A stretch of 64,000 nucleotides of DNA from Paeniglutamicibacter psychrophenolicus (GTDB lineage Bacteria; Actinomycetota; Actinomycetes; Actinomycetales; Micrococcaceae), in contig NZ_JAUSSH010000011.1 in NCBI RefSeq assembly GCF_030812255.1, forward strand, positions 1-64,000. The letters are read 5' to 3'. Below the pieces are notes generated by a model. It saw only the letters and a list, made by a program, of their open reading frames with translations, had not been told where the DNA came from and did no database searches. This document shows, piece after piece, positions 17,078 through 26,760 of this stretch (position 1 is the stretch's first letter; every line of letters begins with the position of its first letter). A program made the translations under genes and the position numbers.

Positions 17078-17896
17078 ATGGGATCCATGGCGCCTTCAGT
17101 TGTCTTTTCACCCGGCGAGCTCGCCGATGCCCTGGGCGCGCTGCGCGCCTCCACCCCCCTGGTGCAGGTATTGACCAACACCGTGGTCACCAACTTCACC
17201 GCCAACGTGCTGCTGGCCGCCGGGGCCTCCCCCGCGATGGCCGACGTGCCCGGGGAGGCCGGCGGATTCGCGTCCGTGGCCTCCGCGGTGCTGGTGAACC
17301 TGGGCACCCCCAATTCCGAGCAGCGCGCCGCCATGGCCGAGGCAGTGGCCGCCGCCAACGCCGCGGAAACCGGCTGGGTGCTGGACCCGGTGGCCGTCGG
17401 GTCGCTGCGCGTGCGCACCGACTTCGCCCTGGGACTGCGCGACCTGACCCCGACGGTGATCCGCGGCAACGCCTCGGAGATCATGGTGCTCGCCGAGGCC
17501 GGGTCCGGCGGGCGCGGGGTGGAGGCCACCGACACCGTCGATTCCGCCGCCGCCGCGGCCCGCTCCCTGGCGCTGCGCAGCGGCGCCGTCGTGGCCGTCT
17601 CCGGGGAGGCGGACCTGGTGACCGACGGAACGCGCACCGTGCATGTGCATGGCGGAAGCAAGATGCTCACCCTGGTCACCGGCGGCGGGTGCGCACTGGG
17701 CGCGGTCTGCGCGGCATTCCTGCCGGTGGCCGGGGACCCGCTGCTGGCCACCGTCGCTGCCCACGCGTTCTACTCCGCCGCCGCCGAACGCGCCGCGGCG
17801 GCAAGTTCGGGGCCCGGAAGCTTCGCCGTGCATTTCCTTGACGCCCTGCACGCGCTGGCCCCGTCCGACCTCGCGGCCACGGCGGTGCTGTCCTGA
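17078..17896 (+). CDS. thiM: Hydroxyethylthiazole kinase
   Basis: A 272-residue kinase that phosphorylates 4-methyl-5-(2-hydroxyethyl)thiazole in thiamin salvage. The N-terminal [19 protein letters not shown] and DVPGEAGGF segments and the active-site loop GGGCALGA (catalytic cysteine) match the family. ATGs occur at 17069, 17078 and 17087. The one at 17078 has the best spacing (nine) from the GGAGGG inside the riboswitch. The stop overlaps the thiE start by one base (TGATG). This is the first gene of the TPP-controlled operon. Confidence 0.93.
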   Translation: MGSMAPSVVFSPGELADALGALRASTPLVQVLTNTVVTNFTANVLLAAGASPAMADVPGEAGGFASVASAVLVNLGTPNSEQRAAMAEAVAAANAAETGWVLDPVAVGSLRVRTDFALGLRDLTPTVIRGNASEIMVLAEAGSGGRGVEATDTVDSAAAAARSLALRSGAVVAVSGEADLVTDGTRTVHVHGGSKMLTLVTGGGCALGAVCAAFLPVAGDPLLATVAAHAFYSAAAERAAAASSGPGSFAVHFLDALHALAPSDLAATAVLS

Positions 17897-18552
17897 TGGC
17901 CTCCGGAATCTACCTGGTCCTCGACTCGAATTCCACCGCCGGACGCCCGCTGGAACACATTGTTGAAGCGGCGGTGGCCGGCGGGATCACCACGATCCAG
18001 CTGCGCTGCAAGGACATGCCCGCCGGGGAATTCGTTGACACCGTGGAAAGCTGCGCCAAGCACACCTCCGGGAGGGCCGCCCTGCTGGTCAACGACCGCA
18101 TCGACGTGTACCTGGCCGCACGGGCGCGCGGCGCCGACGTGCAGGGCGTGCACATCGGCCAATCCGACATCCCCGCGGACCTGGTCCGCACGCTCATCGG
18201 GCCGCACGCCGTGCTCGGGCTTTCGGCCTCCACCGCCGACGAGATCGATACGGCCAACGAGCTCAACGCGTTTGCCCCGGGCACCGTCGACTACCTGGGC
18301 GTCGGCGCCGTGCATGCGACCCCGACGAAGAAGGACCACCCGGAGCCGCTGGGATACGGGGGCCTGGCGGCCGCCGCGGCCCGAAGCACCGCACCCGTGG
18401 TGGCCATCGGCGGGCTCGACACCACCGACGTGCCGGCCATTCGGTCCGCCGGGGCCGCATCGATGGCGGTGGTGCGGGCGATCTGCGCCGCCGACGACCC
18501 GCGCACCGCAACCGCCCACCTGATCAGCCTCTGGGAAGGGGAAACGCCATGA
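17896..18552 (+). CDS. thiE: Thiamine phosphate synthase
   Basis: A 218-residue TIM-barrel enzyme that joins HMP pyrophosphate and thiazole phosphate to thiamin phosphate. The pyrophosphate-binding LVNDRIDVYLAARARGADVQ, GVHIGQSD and TPTKKDH segments match ThiE. IGGLDTTDVPAIRSAGA is the C-terminal phosphate loop. It is coupled to thiM at its start and to thiD at its end. Confidence 0.94.
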   Translation: MASGIYLVLDSNSTAGRPLEHIVEAAVAGGITTIQLRCKDMPAGEFVDTVESCAKHTSGRAALLVNDRIDVYLAARARGADVQGVHIGQSDIPADLVRTLIGPHAVLGLSASTADEIDTANELNAFAPGTVDYLGVGAVHATPTKKDHPEPLGYGGLAAAAARSTAPVVAIGGLDTTDVPAIRSAGAASMAVVRAICAADDPRTATAHLISLWEGETP

Positions 18553-20105
18553 ATACCATGAATTCCACGAAGAATATCCTGTCCATTGCCGGATCCGACC
18601 CCTCCGGGGGCGCCGGGATCCAGGCCGACCTGAAGTCCATCGCCGCCGGCGGCGGCTACGGGATGGCGGCGATCAGCGCGCTGACCGCCCAAAACACCCG
18701 CGGCGTGCGCGCCGTCCACGTGCCCCCGGCCGGATTCCTCACCGAGCAGCTGCGCGCGATCTCCGAGGACATCGCCATCGACGCGATCAAGATCGGGATG
18801 CTGGCCAACGCCCAGGTCATCGACGAGCTGGGAACCTGGCTGGCGCAGGTCCGCGGTGCCGCCGGCACGGCCGTGCCGGCGGTGGTCCTGGACCCGGTTA
18901 TGGTGGCCACCAGCGGGGATTCACTGCTGGATGCGGCCGCCGATGCGGCGCTGCGCCGGCTCTTTGTCCATGCCGACGTGATCACCCCCAACATCCCCGA
19001 GCTCGCGGTGCTGGCCCGCGGTCCCGAAGCCACAGACTGGGATTCCGCGGTGTCCCAGGCACGCATGCTCGCGGCGGAATACGACGTGCTGGTGCTGGCC
19101 AAGGGCGGGCACCTGGCCACCCAGCGCTGCCGCGACGCACTCATCGACGCCGGCGGGGTGCTGCTGGAGGTCGAATCCGAGCGCCACGCCACCGGCAACA
19201 CGCACGGCACCGGCTGCTCGCTCTCGGCCGCACTGGCCACGTATTACGCGCGCACCGGCAACTGGGGCACGGCGCTGCGCCGTGCCAAGGACTGGCTGTC
19301 CGATGCCATCTCCCGCGCGGACGAGCTGTCCGTCGGATCCGGGCACGGACCGGTCAATCACTTCGCCGCGCTCTGGGACGGGGTGCGCCCGGCACAGGCC
19401 GGGGACCCGCTGGCGCAGTGGTGGGAGCGGATCGCCCCGATCCGCGCGGGCATCGACGAACTGGGCTTCATCCGCGCCCTGAAGGACGGGTCGCTGGCCC
19501 GGGAGGACTTCGAGGACTACCTGGGCCAGGACGCCCTGTACCTGCGCACCTATGCGCGGGCCATGTCGCGGGCCGCGGAACTGGCCCCGGACACCGCCTC
19601 GCAGCGCTTCTGGGCGGCCAGCGCCAGCGGCTGCCTCGAGGAGGAGCTGAAGCTGCACCGCGGGCGGCTCGATGAGCGGGTCCCGGAGCCCTCGGCGACC
19701 ACCACCGCGTACCTGAACCACCTGCTGGCCGCCGGGGACGACTATGCGGTGCTCGCCGCAGCGTTGCTGCCCTGCTTCTGGATCTACCAGGACACCGGCA
19801 CCCGGTTGGCCGCGGCCAACCACGACCACCACCCGTACGCCGACTGGCTGGCCACCTATTCCTCCCCGGAGTTCGACGCCGCCACCGCCGCGGCCATCGA
19901 CCTGGTGGCCGGTGTGCACGCGGGCGCCGATGCCCGCACGCGGGCGGCGATGTGGCGTGCATTCGAGGACTCCAGCGTCCACGAGCTGGCGTTCTTCGCG
20001 CAGACCGCCGCCGATGCCCCGAAGGCGGCAGCGGGATTCCGGCGCGCGTCCGGGCATCGCGTCCCGGACGCCGCTGGGCACGGCGAACCGGTCGCAGCCC
20101 GCTAG
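18549..20105 (+). CDS. thiD: ThiD-TenA fusion: HMP/HMP-P kinase with thiaminase II domain
   Basis: A bifunctional protein of 518 residues. Residues about 8-265 are ThiD, with GSDPSGGAGIQADLKS and the catalytic-cysteine loop GTGCSLSAAL, which makes HMP pyrophosphate. Residues about 285-500 are a TenA/thiaminase II domain: LLPCFWIYQDTG holds the active cysteine at position 409, and HELAFF near the C-terminus holds the catalytic glutamate region. TenA domains recover HMP from degraded thiamin (amino-HMP), so one chain recycles the pyrimidine and activates it. The start overlaps the thiE stop by four bases. No thiC or thiG is present in the window, so this operon is for salvage. Confidence 0.93.
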   Translation: MNTMNSTKNILSIAGSDPSGGAGIQADLKSIAAGGGYGMAAISALTAQNTRGVRAVHVPPAGFLTEQLRAISEDIAIDAIKIGMLANAQVIDELGTWLAQVRGAAGTAVPAVVLDPVMVATSGDSLLDAAADAALRRLFVHADVITPNIPELAVLARGPEATDWDSAVSQARMLAAEYDVLVLAKGGHLATQRCRDALIDAGGVLLEVESERHATGNTHGTGCSLSAALATYYARTGNWGTALRRAKDWLSDAISRADELSVGSGHGPVNHFAALWDGVRPAQAGDPLAQWWERIAPIRAGIDELGFIRALKDGSLAREDFEDYLGQDALYLRTYARAMSRAAELAPDTASQRFWAASASGCLEEELKLHRGRLDERVPEPSATTTAYLNHLLAAGDDYAVLAAALLPCFWIYQDTGTRLAAANHDHHPYADWLATYSSPEFDAATAAAIDLVAGVHAGADARTRAAMWRAFEDSSVHELAFFAQTAADAPKAAAGFRRASGHRVPDAAGHGEPVAAR

Positions 20106-20131
20106 CCGCGCGGGGGGGCGGAACGTGCCCG

Positions 20132-20227
20132 GGGCGGCGGGCGGGTAAAATGCACGAGGGGGTTTTGCGCTGTGCACCACGCGCCCCCGCCGCCCGACTC
20201 CCGCCCCTTCCCGGAAGGCCCCACCCC
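20132..20227 (+). promoter_or_regulatory. Promoter and structured leader of the NCS2 permease
   Basis: TAAAAT at 20146-20151 is a possible -10 box. The region can form a GC stem (GGCGGCGGG around 20133-20142 with CCCGCCGCC around 20186-20195) enclosing a TGCAC/GTGCA pair. Just before the start codon CCTTCCCGGAAGG (20206-20218) can fold on itself and hide the GGAAGG ribosome site. The stem and the -10 box overlap, so either this is the promoter or the stem is formed by readthrough from thiD; the two readings cannot be separated by eye. Confidence 0.35.
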
Positions 20228-21553
20228 ATGAGCAACCGATTCGGCATCGGCTGGCGCCTGCACGGCGACGGCAAGTCCATCTCCCCCGGAACGGTGGTGG
20301 CCCCCGACGAGCGCCTCGCCTGGCCGCAGACCATCGGCGTCGGCGTCCAGCACGTCATGGCGATGTTCGGCGCCACGGTGCTGGTGCCGACCATCACCGG
20401 TTTCCCGGTCACCACCACGCTGCTGTTCACCGGCGTCGGTACCCTGCTGTTCCTGCTGCTCACCGCCGGACGGGTGCCCTCCTACCTGGGTTCCTCCTTT
20501 GCGTTCATCGCACCGGTCACCGGGGCCATGGCCACGCACGGGATGGGCGGTGCACTCGGCGGGATCGTGATGGCCGGCGCCTGCCTGTTCGTCGTGGGCC
20601 TGGTTGTGCAGAAGGCCGGAACCGGCTGGATCCACGCACTGATGCCGCCGGTGGTGATGGGCACCATCGTCGCGCTGATCGGGCTGAACCTGGCCACCAC
20701 CACCACGGACAAGATCACGCAGGTGCCGCTGACCACCTTCGCCACGGTGCTGGCCATCGTCATCACCACGGTGCTCTTCCGCGGCATGCTCGGGCGCCTG
20801 TCGATCCTGCTGGGCATCATCGTCGGCTACCTCGCCGCCTGGGCGCAGGGCCAGGTCGATTTCTCGGCCATCGGGCAGGCCGCCTGGTTCGGCCTGCCCG
20901 ACTTCGCCGCACCCACCTTCCACATCGAAACCCTGACGCTGTTCCTGCCGGTGGTGTTCGTGCTGATCGCCGAGAACGTGGGACACGTGAAGACCGTGGC
21001 GCTGATGACCGGGCGCGAGCTTGACGACGTGAACGGCCGGGCACTGATGGCCGACGGCACCGCCACCATGATCGCCGGGTTCGGCGGCGGCTCGGGCACC
21101 ACCACCTACGCGGAGAACATCGGGGTCATGGCCTCCTCGCGCGTCTACTCCACGGCCGCGTACTGGATCGCGGGCACCGTGGCCATCGCGCTGGCGTTCT
21201 TCCCGAAGTTCGGCGTGCTGATCAACACCATCCCGGCCGGCGTCGCGGGAGGTGCGGGCATCGTGCTCTACGGGATGATCGCGATCGTCGGCGCCCGCCT
21301 GTGGGTGCAGAACAAGGTCGATTTCTCCAACCCGATCAACCTGATGACCGCCGGCACCGGGCTGATCATCGCCATCGCGCTCTTCGGGGACAACGTCCTG
21401 TCGATCGGCACCATGGACTTCGGCGGCATCGCCCTGGGCACCGCAGCCACGCTGGTGGTCTTCCACCTGATGCGTTTCATCGCCAAGGTGCGCGGCACCG
21501 AGCCGACGGACGTCGAGGCCATCGGCGGGGCCACCCACTCCAAGCTCGGCTAG
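20228..21553 (+). CDS. NCS2 family nucleobase permease (uracil/xanthine type)
   Basis: A 441-residue transporter of the nucleobase-ascorbate (NCS2) family with about 14 membrane segments. QHVMAMFGATVLVP matches the first helices of UraA. The two acidic residues of the substrate site are visible in IAENVGHVKTV and TTTYAENIGVMA. It is most like UraA in these positions, so uracil is the default substrate. Its place just after a thiamin salvage operon raises the possibility of a pyrimidine related to HMP. The start ATG is at 20228. Confidence 0.9.
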   Translation: MSNRFGIGWRLHGDGKSISPGTVVAPDERLAWPQTIGVGVQHVMAMFGATVLVPTITGFPVTTTLLFTGVGTLLFLLLTAGRVPSYLGSSFAFIAPVTGAMATHGMGGALGGIVMAGACLFVVGLVVQKAGTGWIHALMPPVVMGTIVALIGLNLATTTTDKITQVPLTTFATVLAIVITTVLFRGMLGRLSILLGIIVGYLAAWAQGQVDFSAIGQAAWFGLPDFAAPTFHIETLTLFLPVVFVLIAENVGHVKTVALMTGRELDDVNGRALMADGTATMIAGFGGGSGTTTYAENIGVMASSRVYSTAAYWIAGTVAIALAFFPKFGVLINTIPAGVAGGAGIVLYGMIAIVGARLWVQNKVDFSNPINLMTAGTGLIIAIALFGDNVLSIGTMDFGGIALGTAATLVVFHLMRFIAKVRGTEPTDVEAIGGATHSKLG

Positions 21554-21578
21554 CGGGCGGCAACCCGCGCCGGCACGT

Positions 21579-21619
21579 ACCGGGCGGGACCCCCTCACGG
21601 GGGTCCCGCCCGGTTTTTC
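21579..21619 (+). terminator. Intrinsic terminator after the NCS2 permease
   Basis: A 15-bp stem (ACCGGGCGGGACCCC and complement) with a short loop is followed by five or more Ts. It lies between convergent genes, so it mainly ends the + strand transcript. Confidence 0.92.
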
Positions 21620-21641
21620 GTGCCGCGGCTGCGCCGGCAAG

Positions 21642-24600
21642 CTACCCGATGATGGTGATCGGCGGCTCGTTGGCCAGCTCCTCCTCCTGGGTCAGCTTCT
21701 TGATGCTGGAGGTCAGCGGGGACCCGTCGTCGCGCTGCAGTGCGAAGACCGCCTCGATGGACGGTTCGCCCTCGAGCACCGGGCCCTGCCCGTGCAGCTC
21801 GATGGTCACCACCGGGTGGGCCGGGGACACCGCATGCGCCGCGCCGCGCACCGAGAAGTGCACCTCGTCGTCCCCGGCCCGCAGCGAGGCGGTCAACGCG
21901 TCCGCGGTGAGGTGGAAGTGCACCGAGGAGTCGTTGCGGCGCAGGTTGAACTCCAGGCCCTCCCAGTCCTCGGGCAGCCGCGGGTCAAAGAGCCAGGCGC
22001 CGGTGTCGTCGCGCAGCCCGGCAAAGCCGTAGACCAGTGCCGCCCACACCCCGCCGGTGGAGGCCACGTGCACCCCGTCGGCGGTATTGCCGTGCAGGTT
22101 CAGCAGATCCACGTTCAGGGCGTGCTCGAAGTAGTCGTAGGCCAGGTCCCGGTAGCCGACCTCCGCGGCGAGGATCGCCTGCACGGTGGCCGAGAGCGTG
22201 GAGTCCCCGGTGGTCAGCGGGTCGTAGTAGTCGAAGTCGGCGCGTTTCTGCTGCGCGGTGAAGTCCGAGGAGCGCAGCCACAGCGCCAGCACCGTGTCGG
22301 CCTGCTTGAGCACCTGGAAGCGGTAGATCACCAGCGGGTGGAAGTGCAGCAGCAGCGGGCGGTACTCCGCGCCGGTGCCCGGCACGTCCCACACCTCGCG
22401 GTTCAGGAACCCGGCGTCCTGCGGGTGGATGCCGACGGTCTCGGAGAACGGGATGAACATCGCCAATGCGGCGTCGGACCAGTCGCGCACCTCGGCCTTG
22501 GAGATGCCCAGCTCCTCGACAATCCGCGCGTGGTCCTCGGGGAAGTCGCGTTTAAGGCGGTCCATCAGCTCGACCGCGTAGCTCAGGTTGAAGCGCGCCA
22601 TCACATTGGTGAAGGTGTTGTCGTTGACCACCGCGGTGTACTCGTCCGGGCCGGTCACCCCGTGGATGTGGAAGCTGCGGCCGGTCGTGGTCTCACGCCA
22701 GAAGCCCAGCGAGTTCCACAGCCGGGCGGTTTCCACCACGATTTCCGCCCCGCCGCCGAGCAGCAGCCCGGTGTCCCTGCTGGCCTGCACATAACGTGCC
22801 AGGGCATAGACCACATCCGCGTTGATGTGGTACTGCGCGGTCCCGGCCGGGTAGTAGGCACTGGCCTCCTCGCCGTTGATGGTGCGCCACGGGAAGAGGA
22901 TGCCGTGCTCGTTCAGCGTCGCGGCGCGGCGCCGGGCGGCCGGGATCTGGCTGACGCGCGCACGCAGCGCATTGCGCGCCCATTGCGGGTTGGTGTACGT
23001 GAGGAACGGCAGCACATAGATCTCGGTGTCCCAGAAGTAGTGCCCGGAGTACCCGTTTCCGGAGACCCCCTTGGCGGAGATCCCCAATCCGTCCGAGCGT
23101 GCCGAGGCCTGCGCAACGGCGAAGAGGTTCCAGCGGATGGCGCGCTGCAGCAGCGGGTGGGCATGGACCACCACGTCGGAGTGCCCCCAGAACTCGGTGA
23201 GGAACTCGCGCTGCGCCCAGAACAGCTCGTCGGCCCCGCGCGGGACCAGGTGGCTCAGGGCGCGCACGCAGCGGCTGGTCACCTCCGCGGTGTCGTGGCG
23301 CCGCGAGGCGTGGAAGGAGGCGAACTTGTCGATGTGCAGCGCCTCGTCCTTCTCCAGGTAGACGGAGACGGTGTGCTCGACGCGCTCGGGGGTGACGCTG
23401 GAGGTCTCGGTGAAATCCGTTGTCGCCCCGGCGACGCGGGTCACGTGCGAGATCGCTGCGGCCACCGACATCTGCGAACCGCGCACGTAGTAGCTCAGTG
23501 CGCAGATCCCGTCCTTTTCGTGCGTGCCGCCCGAGATCAGCGATTCCTCACCGCTGCGCTCGGACTTGCGCGGGTCGAAGGGCACCTCCCCTGCGTCGGA
23601 CTCCGCCGGGGTCGGCACCGGGCGGGCGTCGGACTGCCCGATCAGCGCCGACTGCACGAAGACGTGGGCGGGGGCGTCGAGCAGCCGCACGGTGACGCGG
23701 AACAGCGCCAGGTGGCGTTCGGAGAAGGAGACCATCGACCGGGTGCGCACCATCACCCGGTGGCCCTCGGCGGTGCGCCAGAGGGTGTCGGAGATCAGCG
23801 TGCCGTCCTTGAAGTCCAGCCGCAGCTCGTCCTTGAGGATCTCGGTGCGCCCGATCTCCAGGGCCTCGTCGTTGATGTAGACCCGCACGGTGCGCGCATC
23901 GGGGGCCGCAACCATGGTCTGCCCGGCCTCGGCGAGCCCGAACGCGGATTCGGCGTGGCGGATCTTCCAGGTCTCGTGCAACCCGTTGATGAACATCCCC
24001 TCGGTGCTTTCCCCGATGCCCAGCGAATCCCCGCGCATACCCAAAAACCCGTTTCCCAGGGAGAAGATCGTCTGCTCCACGCCCGGGTCGATGGGACGGG
24101 GATGCTCGCGGGTGTAGGACCAGGTGTCCTGCTCCCAGTCGTCGCGGGCCTGCTGGTTGACCAGTTCGTCCAGGTCGTCGAGCACCAGGTCGGCCCCGGC
24201 GTCGCGCAGGTCCCGGTGCGGCTGGTCCCTGCCCACTCCGATCACCATCCCGAAGCCGCCTGCCGCGGCCGCCTGGACCCCGGAGATCGCGTCCTCGATG
24301 ACCACGCACTCGTTGGGCGACCAGCCCAGGTCGCTGGCCGCGGCCAGGAAGGTGTCCGGGGCCGGCTTGCCGGCCAGGTTGCGCGCGGCGGCCTGCAGTC
24401 CCCCGATGACCACGGAAAAGTCGTCGCGCAGCCCCGCGGCCTCCAGCACCTCCTCGGCGTTGCGCGAGGAGGAAACCACGGCGACCTCGAGCCCCGCGGC
24501 CTGGATATGGCGCAGGTAGTCCAGCGACCCGGGGTACGGCTCGATGCCCGTCGAATGCAGGATCGCGCGGAACACCGTGTTTTTGCGGTTCCCCAGTGCG

Positions 24601-24896
24601 CAGATGCTCGTGCTGCCCGGCGCGTCGGTGTCGTGGCCCCAGGGAAGCTCGATCCCGCGATCCGCCAGCACCGCGGCGACCCCCTCGTAACGCGGGCGCC
24701 CGTCGACCAGCGCGAAGTAGTCGTCCTCGGTGTAGGGGCGGGTCACGCCGGCCTCGGCGAAAAAGCCGTTGAAAAGCTGCGCCCAGGCATCGCGATGGAC
24801 CTCGGCGGTAGGGGTCAGCACCCCGTCCAGGTCAAAGAGCACGGCCTTGAAGTCACGGCGACGGTAAGGGGCGCCGGTGGCGAGGGCTTCACGCAT
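21642..24896 (-). CDS. Fused beta-phosphoglucomutase (HAD) and GH65 disaccharide phosphorylase
   Basis: A two-domain enzyme of 1084 residues. Residues about 15-265 are a HAD domain with FDLDGVLT (D22, D24), SSSRNAEEVL, GKPAPDTF and EDAISGVQAAAAGG, as in beta-phosphoglucomutase. Residues about 280-1060 are a GH65 phosphorylase with the general-acid loop TGPDEYTAVV (E752). GH65 enzymes split trehalose, kojibiose, maltose or nigerose with phosphate to beta-glucose-1-phosphate, which the HAD domain would turn into glucose-6-phosphate. Which disaccharide is used cannot be read by eye. The ATG at 24896 was preferred because the 24 residues upstream are proline/arginine-rich. It is divergent from an ABC sugar importer. 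Confidence 0.88.
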   Translation of the reverse strand: MREALATGAPYRRRDFKAVLFDLDGVLTPTAEVHRDAWAQLFNGFFAEAGVTRPYTEDDYFALVDGRPRYEGVAAVLADRGIELPWGHDTDAPGSTSICALGNRKNTVFRAILHSTGIEPYPGSLDYLRHIQAAGLEVAVVSSSRNAEEVLEAAGLRDDFSVVIGGLQAAARNLAGKPAPDTFLAAASDLGWSPNECVVIEDAISGVQAAAAGGFGMVIGVGRDQPHRDLRDAGADLVLDDLDELVNQQARDDWEQDTWSYTREHPRPIDPGVEQTIFSLGNGFLGMRGDSLGIGESTEGMFINGLHETWKIRHAESAFGLAEAGQTMVAAPDARTVRVYINDEALEIGRTEILKDELRLDFKDGTLISDTLWRTAEGHRVMVRTRSMVSFSERHLALFRVTVRLLDAPAHVFVQSALIGQSDARPVPTPAESDAGEVPFDPRKSERSGEESLISGGTHEKDGICALSYYVRGSQMSVAAAISHVTRVAGATTDFTETSSVTPERVEHTVSVYLEKDEALHIDKFASFHASRRHDTAEVTSRCVRALSHLVPRGADELFWAQREFLTEFWGHSDVVVHAHPLLQRAIRWNLFAVAQASARSDGLGISAKGVSGNGYSGHYFWDTEIYVLPFLTYTNPQWARNALRARVSQIPAARRRAATLNEHGILFPWRTINGEEASAYYPAGTAQYHINADVVYALARYVQASRDTGLLLGGGAEIVVETARLWNSLGFWRETTTGRSFHIHGVTGPDEYTAVVNDNTFTNVMARFNLSYAVELMDRLKRDFPEDHARIVEELGISKAEVRDWSDAALAMFIPFSETVGIHPQDAGFLNREVWDVPGTGAEYRPLLLHFHPLVIYRFQVLKQADTVLALWLRSSDFTAQQKRADFDYYDPLTTGDSTLSATVQAILAAEVGYRDLAYDYFEHALNVDLLNLHGNTADGVHVASTGGVWAALVYGFAGLRDDTGAWLFDPRLPEDWEGLEFNLRRNDSSVHFHLTADALTASLRAGDDEVHFSVRGAAHAVSPAHPVVTIELHGQGPVLEGEPSIEAVFALQRDDGSPLTSSIKKLTQEEELANEPPITIIG

Positions 24897-25403
24897 GGTG
24901 TTGGATTCCCATCTCTCTGGCGGCGGCTTCGGCACCGCGTAGGGTTCCGGCGCAAGCATGCGCCGCATTGCTTCCGTTCCGGCAGGCCCGGCTTACTCCA
25001 GCCTAGCCACCGGTTCCCCCGCCCGTGAAGCGCCCCGGGGGTCCCGGCCGTGTCGCCCGCGGCCCGCACGGGGCGCCCGGCCGCCCCACGGCGCTTCGCT
25101 GGCCCCAAAAGATCAAGTCACTTCCCCATTGCCCAAACCGTCATGTTGCCCCAAACCCTTGAAAAACGGGTGCCGGCTCTACATGATGAGCAGTAGAAGA
25201 GCTTCGGTCCCCTGTGGGTCGCGGCCCTTCGCCTTCATGGGGGAACACCACGGTGGTCCAGACCGGGGAGGCCTCGTTCCCGCTGGGTCACGCCCCGTTG
25301 GATGCCTGGCACCCCCCTGCGGCGCTCGCGGCCGACGGCTCACCGCTTCCCCTTCCTATAACGAACCGGGTGGCCGCGGCCAGCCGGCCGAGCAGGAGGA
25401 ACG
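24897..25403. promoter_or_regulatory. Regulatory gap between GH65 fusion and sugar ABC genes
   Basis: Five hundred bases without a convincing gene, between divergent carbohydrate genes. A likely promoter for the ABC operon is TTGAAA (25159-25164), 17 bases, CATGAT (25182-25187), which would leave a leader of about 210 bases before the binding-protein gene. The strong ribosome site GGAGGAA sits just before 25404. I did not find a clear LacI-type palindrome, although such operators are usual for this kind of locus. Confidence 0.45.
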
Positions 25404-26741
25404 ATGAAAACATCACGACGGGGAAAGGCGTATGCCTCGCTGGCGGGCCTGGGGGTTGCAGCCATGGTGCTCACCAGTTGCGGCGGGGGACCGGGCGCCC
25501 CGGAAACCAGCGCCGCCAGCACCGAATCCGGCGCGGCGACGGGCAAGGCGGAGGTCACCTTGTACGGCACCATCGCCGACGCCGAGGCCAAGCTGCTGGA
25601 ACAGTCCTGGGCCGACTGGTCCAAGGAAAACAACATCAAGATCAAGTACGAGTCCTCCAAGGAATTCGAGACGCAGATCGCCGTCCGTGCCCAGGGCGGC
25701 AACGCCCCGGACCTGGCGATCTTCCCGCAGCCCGGGCTGCTGGGGGACCTGGCCACCCGCGGCTTCCTCAAGCCGGCGCCCGAGGGCGTCAAGGCCAATG
25801 TCGCCTCCGGCTGGTCCGAGGACTGGGCCAAGTACGGCACCGTGGACGGCACCCTGTACGGCGCCCCGCTGATGGCCAGCGTCAAGGGCTGGATCTGGTA
25901 CTCGCCGGCCGAGTTCAAGGACAAGGGCTACGAGGTCCCCACCACCTGGCAGGGGCTGCTTGACCTGACCGCGCAAATCGAGAAGGACAAGGGCAAGGCC
26001 CCCTGGTGTGCCGGCTTCGGCTCCGGGGACGCCACCGGCTGGCCGGGCACCGACTGGGTCGAGGACCTGGTGCTGCGCCAGTCCGGGAAAGACGTCTACG
26101 ACCAGTGGGTCGCCAACGAGGTGAAGTTCACCGACCCGCAGATCAAGTCCGCGCTCGATGAGGTCGGCAAGATCCTGAAGAACCCGAAGTACGTCAACGC
26201 CGGCTACGGCGACGTGGCCTCCATCAACGCCACCGAGTTCGGTGCGGTGGCCGATGTCCTGGTCAAGGGCGACTGCTCGCTGCACCACCAGGCGTCGTTC
26301 TTCAGCGGGTTCATCACCGAGGCCGGCGGCACCGTCGGCCCGGACGCCGACCTGTGGGGCTTCGTGACCCCGTCGATCGACGGGGCCGGCAACTCGGTCA
26401 CCGGCGGCGGCGAGATCGTCGGAGCCTTCAACGACGACCCGTCGGTGGTGAAGGTGCAGGAGTACCTCTCCAGCGCCGAGTGGGCCAACTCCCGGGTGAA
26501 GCTCGGCGGGGTGCTCTCGGCCAACAAGGGCCTGGACCCGGCCAACGCGTCCGACCCGCTGCTGCAGGAGGCCGTGAAGATCCTGCAGGACCCGGCGACG
26601 ACGTTCCGCTTCGACGCCTCCGACCTGATGCCCGGTTCCGTCGGGGCCGGCACCTTCTGGAAGGGCATGATCGACTGGATCAACGGCTCGGATTCCGAGA
26701 CGGTGCTCAAGGCGATCGAGGCCGGCTGGCCCTCGAAGTAG
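25404..26741 (+). CDS. ABC sugar-binding lipoprotein (alpha-glucoside type)
   Basis: A 445-residue extracellular solute-binding protein. A basic N-terminus and hydrophobic core end at the lipobox VLTSC (cysteine 26), followed by a Gly/Ser/Thr-rich linker. The mature part shows the family-1 binding-protein pattern VTLYGTIADAEAKLLEQSW, RAQGGNAPDLAIFPQPG and ending FWKGMIDWINGS. The sequence resembles AglE-type alpha-glucoside binders. It is anchored outside the membrane and would deliver sugar to the two permeases downstream. The divergent GH65 fusion supports an alpha-glucoside substrate. A 209-bp gap with hairpins separates it from the permease genes. Confidence 0.9.
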   Translation: MKTSRRGKAYASLAGLGVAAMVLTSCGGGPGAPETSAASTESGAATGKAEVTLYGTIADAEAKLLEQSWADWSKENNIKIKYESSKEFETQIAVRAQGGNAPDLAIFPQPGLLGDLATRGFLKPAPEGVKANVASGWSEDWAKYGTVDGTLYGAPLMASVKGWIWYSPAEFKDKGYEVPTTWQGLLDLTAQIEKDKGKAPWCAGFGSGDATGWPGTDWVEDLVLRQSGKDVYDQWVANEVKFTDPQIKSALDEVGKILKNPKYVNAGYGDVASINATEFGAVADVLVKGDCSLHHQASFFSGFITEAGGTVGPDADLWGFVTPSIDGAGNSVTGGGEIVGAFNDDPSVVKVQEYLSSAEWANSRVKLGGVLSANKGLDPANASDPLLQEAVKILQDPATTFRFDASDLMPGSVGAGTFWKGMIDWINGSDSETVLKAIEAGWPSK

Positions 26742-26760
26742 CGCCTCGCGGCACCCGCGT

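Noticed and set aside
21792-25028. Open frame of more than 1000 codons on the + strand opposite the GH65 fusion
   Set aside because: It is the antisense image of a high-GC gene. Its translation is low in hydrophobic order, has no motif, and runs past both ends of the real gene.
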